Shown here in pieces: positions 1 to 9,466 of a stretch of DNA of 64,000 nucleotides. Position numbers and translations under genes: made by a program. Numbering within the stretch: position 1 is the stretch's first letter; the number at the start of each line of letters is the position of its first letter. The stretch is from Burkholderia sp. 8Y (GTDB taxonomy: Bacteria > Pseudomonadota > Gammaproteobacteria > Burkholderiales > Burkholderiaceae). The stretch spans positions 2,020,314-2,084,313 of the forward strand of contig NZ_LR733519.1 of NCBI RefSeq assembly GCF_902506145.1, given 5' to 3'. The notes under the pieces are model-generated. The model was not told where the DNA came from. It made no database searches and saw nothing but the letters and a program-made list of their open reading frames with translations.

Positions 1-384
1 TGCGGCTTCATCTCGAAGGGCAGCGAACAGGGCGCGGGCGTGTTCCGCGAAGCCCTGAAGACCATTCTCAATGGGCGCGTCTATCTGCCCAACACGGTGC
101 TCGGCAAGGGCGGCCACAGCCCCAAGCCCGTTTCGACGCATGCGGGCGTGACCATCGAATCGCTGGAACTTCCGCCGCGTCTCACGGAAACGCTGCGCTA
201 TCTCCTGCAAGGGCTGTCGAACAAGGCCATCGCGCGCAAGATGAACATCAGCGAGAACACGGCCAAGGAATATTCGAGCGACCTGCTCGCGCGCTTTCAC
301 GTCACGCGGCGAACCTTCCTGATCGTGGAAATGGCCCGGCGCGGTATAGAAATGCCGATGGGCAACACGTCGTCGGCTTCGTAA
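1..384 (+). CDS. LuxR-family response regulator, C-terminal part (5' truncated by window)
   Basis: The frame is open from the first base to the TAA at 382-384, so this is the 3' part of a longer gene. The first residues (CGFISKGS) resemble the end of a receiver domain around its conserved Lys. A LuxR/FixJ-type helix-turn-helix follows at about residues 60-125 of the visible part, with the motif GLSNKAIARKMNISENTAKE. Family knowledge says such proteins are two-component regulators acting as DNA-binding dimers. The second recognition-helix half (EYSSDLLARFHV) departs from the usual KVHLS pattern, so the DNA target may be unusual. No partner kinase is visible. Confidence 0.75.
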   Translation, partial: CGFISKGSEQGAGVFREALKTILNGRVYLPNTVLGKGGHSPKPVSTHAGVTIESLELPPRLTETLRYLLQGLSNKAIARKMNISENTAKEYSSDLLARFHVTRRTFLIVEMARRGIEMPMGNTSSAS

Positions 385-531
385 GCGGTTCTTCAGGCAG
401 CGCGGCGCCCGAGGCGGCGTCGTGCGGCCACTGCGTCCCCGTTTCTCAAAACTCCGAGGATTCGCGCCGGAATGGTAAGGTAGAGCCCGGTTTATTTTGA
501 GATGGGAAACGCGCAGGTGAACAGCAGGTCG

Positions 532-1074
532 ATGATCCACAGTTTGAAAGGCGCCGGCACGGCATTCGCGTTTGCAACGGCGCTCGCCATGGCCGCGTGT
601 GCGCCACTTCCTGACCAGCAAAAGAACGCCGATGCGGCGGCGGCTGCATCGGCGGCGCAGGCCGCGCAGGCGGCTTCCGCCGCGGCAGCGGCCAAGGCAG
701 CCGCGGCTGCTTCGGGGCCGACGGAACAGCGGATCGCGGTCGGCGGGGCAAGCGGCTATCACGTGACCGTCAAGACGACGCCGCCCGCGCAGGTTTGCGA
801 CAACACCGCCTTCGCGGACGGCGTGCGCTACGGCTATGCGCTGACGTGGAACCGGCTCGTCGGCGAAGCGATCCGCGAAAACGGCGGCAAGCCGGTCAAA
901 GGCAAGCTCGGCAAGTTCGACCCGTCCGCCATCCACTCGGAAGACGACCAGTACAAGATCCAGTGGAACGGCAAGGAGCGCACGAACGCCTGCGCGTCGG
1001 ACGGCTATCTGATCGGGCGCATCGTCGGCACGCATTTGGCGGGTGTCGACATGCGCAACGGCAAGCCGTCGTAA
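532..1074 (+). CDS. Putative Ala-rich lipoprotein of unknown function
   Basis: A 180-residue protein with a signal peptide and a probable lipid-attachment Cys at residue 23 (context LAMAAC, a loose lipobox). It is followed by an almost pure Ala segment with interspersed Lys and Gln (about residues 30-63), which could form a helical spacer in the periplasm. The C-terminal 110 residues are a small, Cys-containing domain I do not recognise. An earlier in-frame ATG lies at 502. I prefer 532 because it places the charged N-region and hydrophobic core correctly and has AGCAGG upstream. It converges on the next small lipoprotein gene. Confidence 0.6.
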   Translation: MIHSLKGAGTAFAFATALAMAACAPLPDQQKNADAAAAASAAQAAQAASAAAAAKAAAAASGPTEQRIAVGGASGYHVTVKTTPPAQVCDNTAFADGVRYGYALTWNRLVGEAIRENGGKPVKGKLGKFDPSAIHSEDDQYKIQWNGKERTNACASDGYLIGRIVGTHLAGVDMRNGKPS

Positions 1075-1090
1075 GGTCGCGGGCGCGCGT

Positions 1091-1441
1091 TCAGTCGCAG
1101 GCGTGGGCTGCGGCGACGTAGCGGCTGCCCGCCGCGCTGTCGCCGTAGATCGTGTAGCCGGTGCCGTACGCCGCCGGCTGCGCGACGACCAACACAGTCG
1201 ACGAACCGCCCTGTCCCGGAATCGAAACCGCCTGCGAATCCGCGCCGAGACCATATTCCCGCACGCGCGGCCCGATGGGCGTCCACTTGCCCTTGACGCA
1301 CTTGATGAACTCGAACGTCGTCAGCGTCGACGTGCCGGAGCCGATCGGCACGGTCTTCAGAAGCGCGTCGTCGGTGCTCGCGCAAGCCGTGAGCGCCAGT
1401 GCAAAACAGACTGCCAACGCATTTGTGACACTTTTTCTCAT
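1091..1441 (-). CDS. Small putative lipoprotein
   Basis: A 116-residue protein with a classical lipoprotein signal (LALTAC, Cys20), so it is probably anchored in the outer or inner membrane. The mature part has no family I recognise. It contains the stretch GYTIYGDSAAGSRYVAAAHACD at its end and one internal Cys, which could form a disulfide with the C-terminal Cys. It converges on the preceding lipoprotein gene with 16 bp between stops. It is divergent from mprF, with a 335-bp intergenic stretch that must hold both promoters. Confidence 0.6.
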   Translation of the reverse strand: MRKSVTNALAVCFALALTACASTDDALLKTVPIGSGTSTLTTFEFIKCVKGKWTPIGPRVREYGLGADSQAVSIPGQGGSSTVLVVAQPAAYGTGYTIYGDSAAGSRYVAAAHACD

Positions 1442-1776
1442 ATTTCCGATGCCCTTGGTGGTGGTATCCGCTTAGTCTTCTCGCCGATGATGCGCGGCGC
1501 ACTTGCTTTGAAGCAGCCATCGCTCCCGGCGAAACCGGTCTGGAAGGGCGAGTCTGCCTGAAGCGCGACAGTCGCGCTCCCGAATAACGGTCAAGTCGGG
1601 TCAACCGTAGCCGTTATACAGGCGTTTCTTGCACGGAAACCTTATGAATGGCGAGCCGCCGGCGAAAACCGGCGCCGCGCGCCCACTGTGCATCATGCGC
1701 CACCCCCGATAACAACGATTCGCGCCGCAGCCGGCAGTTTCATCGCCCACGCGGCGCGAGCAAGTTCAGAAAACGC

Positions 1777-4374
1777 ATGTCTCGCAGAAAGTCGTTCACC
1801 TCGCTTCGCGCCATTCCCGCGCTCGGACGTTCGTTCGCGGCGCGCCTCGATCTCCAGCGGTTCGCCGCGCCCGCGCTCACCGTGCTCGTCTGCGCGCTGC
1901 TTCTCGTGGTCTTCCAGCACCTGTCGCATACGGTCGATTACAAGTCCGTCGTGCGCTCGCTGCGGCTGCTCTCGCTGCAAGCCTGGGGCGCCGCGCTCTT
2001 TGCGACCGCGCTCAGTTTCGCCGCGCTCGTCGGGCGCGATGCCGTCGGGCTGCGTCATATCGGCGCCGCCGTGCCGCGTTCGCTGCTGTGGGTCGGCGCG
2101 ACGGTCGGCTCGGCGCTCGGAAACGTGACCGGCTTCGGCGCGCTGACGGGCGGGGCGGTGCGATGCCGGGTCTACGGCGCGGCGGAAGTCACGCCGGCGC
2201 AGGTCGGCCGCCTGTCGATTTTCACGGGCGTGACGCTCGCGCTTTCGCTCGCGTTCATGGCGGCGCTCGGCATGGTGTGTTCGGCGGGCACGCTCGCGAA
2301 CATGCTGCATCTGTCACCCGCGACGCTGCGCGCGCTCGGCGCCGCGCTGCTCGTGGTCTTCGTCGCGATGCTCGTCTTCTGCGGACGCGAGCCGCGCACG
2401 CTGCGCTCGCGCTGGACGTGGCTCGCGTTCTCGGTGCCGACGCGCCGCGATTTCATCGCGCAAACGGCGCTCGCCGTCGTGGATGTGCTCGGCGCGGGAC
2501 TCGCGCTCTGGGCGATGCTGCCGGGCGCGCACGTCGGCTTCGGCGAATTCATGACGATCTTCTCGACGGCGATGCTGCTCGGGATGATCGGCCATACGCC
2601 GGGCGGCGTCGGCGTGTTCGAGGCGGCGATGGTCTTCGCGCTCGGCGGTCACGTCGCGACGCCGGACGTGCTGGCGGCGCTCCTCGCGTATCGCGCCATC
2701 TACTTCGGCCTGCCGCTGATTCTCTCGGCGGCGGTGATGGCCGCGTTCGAAGGCCGCGCGCTGAAGGGCCGGTTCGCGTTTCTGCATCCGCGCCGCGTGT
2801 CGCCGCTCGCGCCGTTGTTTCTCGCGATCGTCGCGTTCGCGGCGGGGTCGATGCTCGTCATTTCCGGCGCAACGCCCGCATTCAAGATGCGTATCGCGCT
2901 CTTGCAGACCGTGATTCCGCTGTGGGTGCTGGAAAGCTCGCAACTGCTCGGCAGTGTGATGGGCGTCATGCTGCTTTTCGTCGCTCGCGGGCTCATGCGC
3001 CGGCTCGACGCCGCGTGGTGGGTCGCGCTGATCCTGGCGGTCGCGAACTTCGCGTTGTCGCTGGCGAAGGGGCTCGCGTTCATCGAAGCGGGCGTGCTCG
3101 CGTTCCTGATCGTGCTGCTCGTTTTGACGCGCGAGCGTTTCAATCGCCGGGCGTCGCTTTTTGCCGAGCGATTCACAGCGACGTGGCTCGTTTCCGTCGG
3201 CATGGTGATCGCGGTCGCGGTGTGGATCATGTTCTTCGCGTTTCGCGACGTGCCGTACAACACGGACCTCTGGTGGCAGTTCGCCTTCGACGAGCGCGCG
3301 CCGCGTGCGCTGCGCGCGACGCTCGCGGCGGGCGTCTTCGCGTGCGCGTTCGCCGTGTGGCAGTTGCTGCGTCCGGCGGCGGGCCGCTTCGAGATGCCCG
3401 CGCCGCAAGATCTCGCCGATGCCGCGCGCATCTTCCGCGCGCAGGAGCGCAGCGACGCCGGCCTCGCGATGATGGGCGACAAGAACTTTCTGTTTTCCGA
3501 GTCGCGCGAGGCGTTTCTGATGTACGCGAAGCACGGCCGCACGTGGGCCGCGCTGCACGATCCGGTCGGCCCGCGCAGCGAGTGGGCGGGGCTGATCCGC
3601 CGTTTCGTCGAACTGGCGCATTCGCATAACGGCCGCGCCGCGTTTTATCAGGTGCGCGCCGACGCCTTGCCGCTCTATCTCGATGCCGGCCTCACGCTGA
3701 TGAAGCTCGGCGAGGAAGCGCACGTCGCGCTGTCGGAATTCGACCTCAAAGGATCGCACCGCGCGCACTTGCGCTATGCGCTCAAGCGCGGCGAACGCGA
3801 CGGCTTCGGCACGGAGTTGATCGGACCCGACCGCATTGCTGAAAGCATGCCGATGCTGCGCGAGATTTCCGACGACTGGCTCGACAGCCGCTCGGCGCGC
3901 GAGAAGAGCTTTTCCGTGGCCGCGTTCAACGAGGAATATCTCGCCGCGCAGTCGGTGCTGCTCGTGCGTCAGCAGGGCGTGCCGGTGGCGTTCGTCACCT
4001 TCATGACGACCGACCTCAACACCGAAGCGACCGTCGGCGTGATGCGTCACGTGGGCGAGGCGTCGTCGTATGCGATGGAGTACCTCTTCACCAAGCTCGC
4101 GCTGCATCTGAAGGAAGCCGGGTTCCGGTCGCTGTCGCTCGGCATCGCGCCGTTGTCCGGCATGGAGCCGACGCCGCTCGCGTCGCACTGGCATCGGCTG
4201 GCCGGGCTCGTGTGGCGGTTCGGCGGGCGTTTCTATAACTTCCGCGGTCTGCGCGGATTCAAAAGCAAGTTCCAGCCGCACTGGGAGCCGCGTTATCTCG
4301 CGGCGACCGGTTCGGTTGGCGTGTTCCTCACTTTGGCGGACCTCTCGCTGCTGGCGGGAGGCTGGCGTTCATGA
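1777..4374 (+). CDS. mprF: Bifunctional aminoacyl-phosphatidylglycerol synthase/flippase MprF
   Basis: MprF/LpiA proteins add an amino acid (usually lysine or alanine) from aminoacyl-tRNA to phosphatidylglycerol and flip the product outward, lowering the negative surface charge. This lowers sensitivity to cationic peptides and acid. The 865-residue protein has an N-terminal multi-pass membrane half (about residues 25-540, 12 or more hydrophobic segments). A C-terminal cytosolic DUF2156 synthase domain (about 545-850) contains GDKNFLFS and LGIAPLSGME. The frame is open upstream to 1648, but the ATG at 1777 gives the normal family N-terminus. The stop overlaps acvB by 4 bp (ATGA), so the two are translationally coupled. 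The amino acid transferred cannot be read from sequence. Confidence 0.92.
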   Translation: MSRRKSFTSLRAIPALGRSFAARLDLQRFAAPALTVLVCALLLVVFQHLSHTVDYKSVVRSLRLLSLQAWGAALFATALSFAALVGRDAVGLRHIGAAVPRSLLWVGATVGSALGNVTGFGALTGGAVRCRVYGAAEVTPAQVGRLSIFTGVTLALSLAFMAALGMVCSAGTLANMLHLSPATLRALGAALLVVFVAMLVFCGREPRTLRSRWTWLAFSVPTRRDFIAQTALAVVDVLGAGLALWAMLPGAHVGFGEFMTIFSTAMLLGMIGHTPGGVGVFEAAMVFALGGHVATPDVLAALLAYRAIYFGLPLILSAAVMAAFEGRALKGRFAFLHPRRVSPLAPLFLAIVAFAAGSMLVISGATPAFKMRIALLQTVIPLWVLESSQLLGSVMGVMLLFVARGLMRRLDAAWWVALILAVANFALSLAKGLAFIEAGVLAFLIVLLVLTRERFNRRASLFAERFTATWLVSVGMVIAVAVWIMFFAFRDVPYNTDLWWQFAFDERAPRALRATLAAGVFACAFAVWQLLRPAAGRFEMPAPQDLADAARIFRAQERSDAGLAMMGDKNFLFSESREAFLMYAKHGRTWAALHDPVGPRSEWAGLIRRFVELAHSHNGRAAFYQVRADALPLYLDAGLTLMKLGEEAHVALSEFDLKGSHRAHLRYALKRGERDGFGTELIGPDRIAESMPMLREISDDWLDSRSAREKSFSVAAFNEEYLAAQSVLLVRQQGVPVAFVTFMTTDLNTEATVGVMRHVGEASSYAMEYLFTKLALHLKEAGFRSLSLGIAPLSGMEPTPLASHWHRLAGLVWRFGGRFYNFRGLRGFKSKFQPHWEPRYLAATGSVGVFLTLADLSLLAGGWRS

Positions 4375-5660
4375 TGATGTTTAGCAAGAAACTGGCGGCG
4401 CTCGCGGCGGCCGCCGTGTGCGGCGTTTCGATGATCGGCGCGGCACACGCCGCGACCGTGTCCGGCGGCCGCTACGGGCAGGTCACAGTGACCAAACCCG
4501 CAGGCGCGATGACCGGCTTCGTCGTTCTGTTGTCGGAAAAGAGCGGCTGGAGCGAATCCGATCAGCAAGCCGCCGATGCGCTGGCCGCGAAGGGCGCGAT
4601 GGTCGTCGGCGTGGATACGCCGCGCTACGCCGCGCGTCTCGCCAACGAGAAAAAGGAGACGTGCCACAACCTCGTCGGCGATGCCGAGGACATGAGCCAT
4701 CAGCTCGAGCGCACGGTGCAGACGAGCCGCTATTTCTCGCCGATTTTCGCCGGCGCGGGACAGGGCGCGACCGTCGCCGAACACGCGCTCGGTCAGGCGC
4801 CGGACAACACGGTGGCGGGCGCGGTGTCGCTCGCGCCCGAGGCGAAGCTCGACGCGCGGTTTAACCCGTGCCCGCCCGATCCGACGATCATCCACATGAA
4901 GGGCTTGCCGGGCTTCATGGAACGCGCCGCGTGGCAGCCGGGCCGCACGAAGGCCGACGCGCTCGTCGCGCTGACCGCGCCGCATTTGAAGCAGCCCGAA
5001 GCGCCGGCCGCGAACGACGTGTCGGATCTGCCGCTGATCGAACTGCGCGCGGCGCAGCCGACCGACCTGCTCGCGATCGTCATTTCCGGCGACGGCGGCT
5101 GGCGCGACCTCGACAAGACGATGGCGCTCGCGCTTCAGCACGATGGCGCGTCGGTGGTCGGCATCGACTCGCTGCGTTATTTCTGGAGCGAGAAGCCGCC
5201 GCAGCGCACGGCGGCGGACATCGCCCGTGTGATCCGCACGTACAGCGCGCGCTGGCATACGAGCCACGTGGCGCTCGTCGGCTATTCGTTCGGCGCGGAC
5301 GTGATGCCGTTTGCGTACAACCGTCTGCCCGACGACGTGCGCGCACAGGTTTCGTATATCTCGCTGATGGGCTTCGCGCCCGAGGCGGATTTTCAGATAC
5401 GCGTGACCGGCTGGCTCGGCATGAAGGCAAGCGACAAGGCGCTGAAGGTCAAGCCCGAACTCGCGAAGCTGCCGCCCGCGATGGTTCAGTGCATCTACGG
5501 CGAGAAGGAAGACGACACGCTGTGCCCGGCGCTCACGAAGACGGGCATCGACGTGGTGAAGCTGCCGGGCGATCACCACTTCGGCGGCGACTACGACGCG
5601 CTCGCGCGGCGCATTCTCGCGGGCTGGCGCAAGCAGATTGCGGCGAAGCAGGCTGCTTGA
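4371..5660 (+). CDS. acvB: AcvB/VirJ-family periplasmic lipid hydrolase
   Basis: A 429-residue secreted protein with a signal peptide (cleavage near AHA, residue 27) and an alpha/beta-hydrolase-like VirJ domain in the C-terminal half. That half carries a GxSxG-type nucleophile elbow, GYSFGAD, with Ser306. In Agrobacterium and Rhizobium the acvB/atvA gene lies downstream of lpiA/mprF, and AcvB hydrolyses lysyl-phosphatidylglycerol in the periplasm. The ATGA overlap with mprF here makes the same make-and-remove pairing likely. Four Cys residues in the mature protein could form disulfides. Confidence in family is high; the exact substrate is inferred from the neighbour. Confidence 0.88.
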   Translation: MMMFSKKLAALAAAAVCGVSMIGAAHAATVSGGRYGQVTVTKPAGAMTGFVVLLSEKSGWSESDQQAADALAAKGAMVVGVDTPRYAARLANEKKETCHNLVGDAEDMSHQLERTVQTSRYFSPIFAGAGQGATVAEHALGQAPDNTVAGAVSLAPEAKLDARFNPCPPDPTIIHMKGLPGFMERAAWQPGRTKADALVALTAPHLKQPEAPAANDVSDLPLIELRAAQPTDLLAIVISGDGGWRDLDKTMALALQHDGASVVGIDSLRYFWSEKPPQRTAADIARVIRTYSARWHTSHVALVGYSFGADVMPFAYNRLPDDVRAQVSYISLMGFAPEADFQIRVTGWLGMKASDKALKVKPELAKLPPAMVQCIYGEKEDDTLCPALTKTGIDVVKLPGDHHFGGDYDALARRILAGWRKQIAAKQAA

Positions 5661-5689
5661 AGTCGATGGGCGGGTTCTGATTGATCGGT

Positions 5690-5923
5690 TCGGCTATCGG
5701 GTGCTCACCTGTGTCGACGTGGAAGCCACAAACGCTTCTACGTCGACGTGCTCCAAACGCAACTCGGAGCCTCCGGCTCAGGCCGCATGGCGTTTCGTTT
5801 CGGCAATCAAACACAATCTCCACATGCGCCGTTCGGAATTCGACGGGCGCGACGCGGAAGCTGCGCTCCGTCTACGTGCGCGATCCCGAATGCAACCTGA
5901 TCCAAATCTCCGAACTCATTTGA
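5690..5923 (+). pseudogene. Decayed VOC/glyoxalase-family gene
   Basis: Pieces of a vicinal-oxygen-chelate protein appear in succession in three frames. FGYRVLTCVDVEATN lies in the frame of 5690. FYVDVLQTQLGA and GRMAFRFGNQ lie in the frame of 5736. KHNLHMRRSEFD is in the frame of 5809, and RSVYVRDPECNLIQISEL near the end is in yet another frame. At least three frameshifts, and the loss of the middle segment that normally follows the NLH motif, make it non-functional. The order and spacing match VOC proteins of about 125 residues. Confidence 0.75.
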
Positions 5924-6425
5924 GCGGCCCGAGATAGTCGCGCTTGCCGATGGGCGCGCCGAGGTGCCGCAAGATGTCGTGCGTCGTGGTGACGTGGAAG
6001 TAAAAGTTCGGCAAGCCGAAGCCGAACAGATAATCGACGCCCGAAAATGACGGCGAAAAGTCCGGAAACTTCAGCGTGACCGTGCGCGTCTCGCTGCCGT
6101 CCATCGTCTCTTGCTGGATGCTCTTCAAGTACGCAATCGTCTTCGAGATGCGCTCTTGCAGCGCCGGAAAGCTGTCCTCGTTGTCCTCGAAGCTCGGCGC
6201 ATCGACGCCCGAGAGACGCTGCGCCGAGAGCTTCGCCGTATCGCTCGCGCGCTGGATCTGCGCGGCGAGCGGCAGCATGTCCGGCGCGAGGCGTGCGGCG
6301 ATCACATCGGCGTGGGCGAGGCCCTTTTCATCGGCGAAGGCGGCGCCTTTTTCCAGCAACGACGAGCAGACTTCCAGCCCGCGGATAAAAACCGGGATCG
6401 ACGCGCGATACATCGAGAGGGACAT
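5916..6425 (-). CDS. DUF1993 family protein
   Basis: A 169-residue soluble protein that I recognise as DUF1993. It begins MSLSMYRASIPVF and contains the typical LAPDMLPLAAQIQRASD segment and a C-terminal PNFYFHVTTTHDILRHLG with several His residues. The fold of this family resembles DinB-like four-helix bundles. The biochemical role is unknown. The start at 6425 is chosen because AAGGAG sits 8 bases upstream. The frame is open further upstream but without a ribosome site. It ends head-on against the VOC relic, overlapping its last bases. Confidence 0.8.
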   Translation of the reverse strand: MSLSMYRASIPVFIRGLEVCSSLLEKGAAFADEKGLAHADVIAARLAPDMLPLAAQIQRASDTAKLSAQRLSGVDAPSFEDNEDSFPALQERISKTIAYLKSIQQETMDGSETRTVTLKFPDFSPSFSGVDYLFGFGLPNFYFHVTTTHDILRHLGAPIGKRDYLGPLK

Positions 6426-6522
6426 GGTCTTGCGCTCCTTAAGGTTGTGCGGACCGTGGGGGTCCGCGCTAGACGTGGGCGACAAGCATAGCGCCGTGCG
6501 CGTCGCTGCGCAGAAACGGCCC

Positions 6523-6699
6523 CTACGGTCGCGCGTGCCGTGCCTGCCATTCGCGCAGATCCGCTTCGTAGCGTTCGAGCGCCGCCTGATAGAGGTCGAA
6601 CACGCAGGGATGGCAGCCGCTGCGGCAGCAATCGCCCGGCGCGGGGCGCTCGGGCGGCGTCGGGCGCGGGTCGTCTGCGGGGGCGTCGGGTTCGTTCAT
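6523..6699 (-). CDS. Short oxidoreductase-like domain protein
   Basis: A 58-residue gene on the minus strand, starting MNEPDAPADD and ending WQARHARP. The proline-rich N-terminus is followed by GDCCRSGCHPCVFDLYQ and a short amphipathic helix (LERYEADLREWQ). The CCxSGCxPCV cysteine cluster followed by a D-x-Y helix is the hallmark of the Oxidoreductase-like N-terminal domain family, small proteins of unknown role common in proteobacteria. The four Cys suggest metal or FeS binding, which is an inference. It lies 97 bases upstream of, and may be co-transcribed with, the DUF1993 gene. Confidence 0.75.
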   Translation of the reverse strand: MNEPDAPADDPRPTPPERPAPGDCCRSGCHPCVFDLYQAALERYEADLREWQARHARP

Positions 6700-6970
6700 G
6701 GGCGTTGAGCATGAGCCGCCGTTTCATCGGATTCAACGGGAGGCTGCGCGTGGCCACAAAGGAGCCGGTCATCCCGCTATCGCCTTGACGGGTCACATTC
6801 GAGTATGACCTGCCACCGGCTCATCGGACGCAACGCGCTCTGAAAATGGCCGCATTCATAGCTAGCTTTTGGCGGGTTCAAGATTCGCTCAGTGCGATAC
6901 TTCGCCGAAAGCCGCAAACGATAGCGGCTGCCATCCGGCCTCAACTCGACTGGACCGAAGGACTCCCTCG

Positions 6971-9394
6971 ATGACTCAGACCGTCAGGCTTGCGATCTTC
7001 GGCGCGCTCGTGAGCGCGATGCTCGCCGGCTGCGCTTCGCCGCAGGATGCATCCGACCGCGCGCACGCCGCGCCGGGCAAGGACACGCCGTACAGCGCCG
7101 AAATCCGCCGCACGCAGTCCGGCATTCCCCATGTTCGCGCCGCCGATTGGGGCAGCCTCGGTTTCGGCTACGGCTACGCGCAGGCGCAAGACAATCTCTG
7201 CACGCTCGCCGATGGCTTCGTCACCTATCGCGGCGAGCGGTCCGCGTATTTCGGCGCGGATGCCCGCTTGCCCACCGCGACGACCTTCGGCCAGCCACGC
7301 AATCTCGACGCCGATTTCTTCTTCCGCCTCGTCGACGATCAGCCCACCGTCGACCGTTATCGCGCCGTGCAGCCGCCTGAATTGCGCAGTCTCGTCGACG
7401 GCTTCGCGTCCGGTTACAACCGCTATCTGGCCGACCTGAAAGCCGGCCAGTTTCCCGGCGCGCACGCGGCTTGCCGCAGCCAGCCGTGGGTCGATGAGAT
7501 CGAGCCCGACGACATTTACCGTCGCGTGATCGCGGCGAATCTCGCGGGCGGTTCGGCGCGCTTCGTGCAGGGCATCGCGGCGGCGCATCCGCCCAAGCGC
7601 GGCGTGCAGCCGGCGGCGGCGTCGCTGGACGCGAAAGACCTGCGTTATGCCGTGGGCGACATGCCGGGCATCGGCAGCAACGCGCTAGCGTTCGGCGCGC
7701 CGATCACGCGCGAGCGGCGCAGCATCCTGTTCGGCAATCCACACTGGTTCTGGCGCGGCCCGGACCGCTTCTACCAGGCGCAACTGACCATTCCCGGCCG
7801 CGTGAACGTGGGGGGCGCGTCGTTCCTCGGCATGCCGCTGATCGTGCTCGGCTTCAACGAAAACATCGCCTGGACGCACACCGTGTCGACCGGACGCCGC
7901 TTCGGGCTTTTCGAAATGACGCTCGATCCCGCCGACCCGACGCGCTATCTGCTCGACGGCGCGAGCCAGCCGATGACGCCCGTGCCGCTCACCGTGCGCG
8001 TGCGCAGCGCCGACGGCTCGCTGGCATCCGTCTCGCGCACGCTGTATCGCACGCGCTTCGGGCCGGTCGTCGATTTGTCGGCGATGAACGCCCGCCTCGG
8101 CTGGAGCGCGCAGCGCGCCTATGCGCTTGCCGACGTGAACGCCGACAACGTGCGCAGCTTCGAGAATTTCTTCGCGTGGGATCAGGCGCGCTCACTCGAC
8201 GATTTCATCGCGATACAAAAGCGGTACGCGGCGGTTCCCTGGGCCAACACGTTCGCCATCGGGCGCGGCGATCCGCGCGTGTGGTTCGCGGACATTGGTC
8301 CGATCCCCGGCGTGCCCGACGCGCTCGCCGACGCCTGCACGACGCAAACGGGCCGCGCCCTCGCGAGCCGGATGCCGGGCGTGCCGGTGCTCGACGGCTC
8401 GAAAAGCGCCTGCGCGTGGCGCACGGACCCGGCGAGCGCGCAGCCCGGCACGCTGCCCGTCGCGCAATTGCCGACCCTGCTTCGCGGCGACTACGTCGGC
8501 AACTTCAACGACAGTTACTGGCTCACGAACGCGAACGTCCCCCTCACGGGCTATGCGCGCGTGCTCGGGCCGACGCGCGACGAACAGTCCTGGCGCACGC
8601 GCTACGGGCATCTGCTCGCCGCGCGGCTGCAGCGTGAACCCGGCGGCGTGACGCGCGGCGCGGTGGAACAGGCGGTGCTCGAAACGCACTCGATGTCCGA
8701 GCAGTTGTACCGGCAGCCGGTGCTCGACGCGGTCTGCACGCCCGGCGACGCGACGAGCGCGCTCAACGACGCCTGCGACGTGCTGCGCAACTGGAACGGC
8801 ACCGCCGACATCGACGCGCGCGGCGCGAATCTGTGGGACGAATTCTGGCGGCGCGCCATGAAGCTCGCGCCCGACAGTCTCGCCGCGACGCGCTTCGATC
8901 CGGCGCACCCGCTCACCACGCCGAGCGGCCTCAAGGCGGACAACCCGGCCGTCGTGCAGGAGTTGCGGCAGGCGCTCGGCGGTGCGGCGCTGTCGCTGCG
9001 GCTCAACGGCTTCGCGCTGGATTCGCGGCGCGGCGATCTGCTCTATTCGACGCGCAACGGCGCGAACGTGCCGCTCTACGGCGGCTGCGACGACGCGGGC
9101 TACTTCACCGTCGTCTGCGCGGGGCGTCCGCTCGATTCGAAAGGCTATCCGATGGACGCGAACGGCGAGGGCGACAGCTATATGCAGGTCGTCACGTTCA
9201 CCGCAGACGGCGCGGCGGGCGTCGAGGCGGACACCATGCTCGCGCCGTCCGAATCGGACGATCCGGCGTCGCCTCGTTCCGGCGACGCCACGCGTCTTTT
9301 CGCGGCGAAGCACTGGCAGCGGTTCCCGTTCACCGACGAAGCCATCGAAGCGGATCCGGCCGTCACGCGCGTCGTCGTCACGGGCACGCGTTGA
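6971..9394 (+). CDS. Penicillin/acyl-homoserine-lactone acylase family lipoprotein
   Basis: An N-terminal-nucleophile hydrolase of 807 residues. It has a lipoprotein signal (MLAGC, Cys21), an alpha segment, and the autoprocessing site GIGSNALAFG, where Ser236 would become the nucleophile of the beta chain (about 571 residues). Conserved motifs of the family follow: NPHWFW, FNENIAWTHT and FNDSYWLTN. Relatives (PvdQ, QuiP, AhlM, aculeacin acylase) cleave the amide of acyl-homoserine lactones, penicillins or lipopeptides, so a periplasmic amide hydrolase is expected. Substrate is not predictable from this sequence. ATG 6971 is chosen because it begins the signal peptide; an earlier start at 6869 would bury it. 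Confidence 0.85.
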   Translation: MTQTVRLAIFGALVSAMLAGCASPQDASDRAHAAPGKDTPYSAEIRRTQSGIPHVRAADWGSLGFGYGYAQAQDNLCTLADGFVTYRGERSAYFGADARLPTATTFGQPRNLDADFFFRLVDDQPTVDRYRAVQPPELRSLVDGFASGYNRYLADLKAGQFPGAHAACRSQPWVDEIEPDDIYRRVIAANLAGGSARFVQGIAAAHPPKRGVQPAAASLDAKDLRYAVGDMPGIGSNALAFGAPITRERRSILFGNPHWFWRGPDRFYQAQLTIPGRVNVGGASFLGMPLIVLGFNENIAWTHTVSTGRRFGLFEMTLDPADPTRYLLDGASQPMTPVPLTVRVRSADGSLASVSRTLYRTRFGPVVDLSAMNARLGWSAQRAYALADVNADNVRSFENFFAWDQARSLDDFIAIQKRYAAVPWANTFAIGRGDPRVWFADIGPIPGVPDALADACTTQTGRALASRMPGVPVLDGSKSACAWRTDPASAQPGTLPVAQLPTLLRGDYVGNFNDSYWLTNANVPLTGYARVLGPTRDEQSWRTRYGHLLAARLQREPGGVTRGAVEQAVLETHSMSEQLYRQPVLDAVCTPGDATSALNDACDVLRNWNGTADIDARGANLWDEFWRRAMKLAPDSLAATRFDPAHPLTTPSGLKADNPAVVQELRQALGGAALSLRLNGFALDSRRGDLLYSTRNGANVPLYGGCDDAGYFTVVCAGRPLDSKGYPMDANGEGDSYMQVVTFTADGAAGVEADTMLAPSESDDPASPRSGDATRLFAAKHWQRFPFTDEAIEADPAVTRVVVTGTR

Positions 9395-9466
9395 GCGCCG
9401 CAGGACGCTTCGCGAGCCGGAAGTTTCCCGTCTATGATGGAGGTTTGCCCGCACGGAATCTCTGTC

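Noticed and set aside
2314..4281. A 655-codon minus-strand frame under mprF
   Set aside because: Shadow of the mprF coding frame; no domain and Arg/Glu-rich composition.
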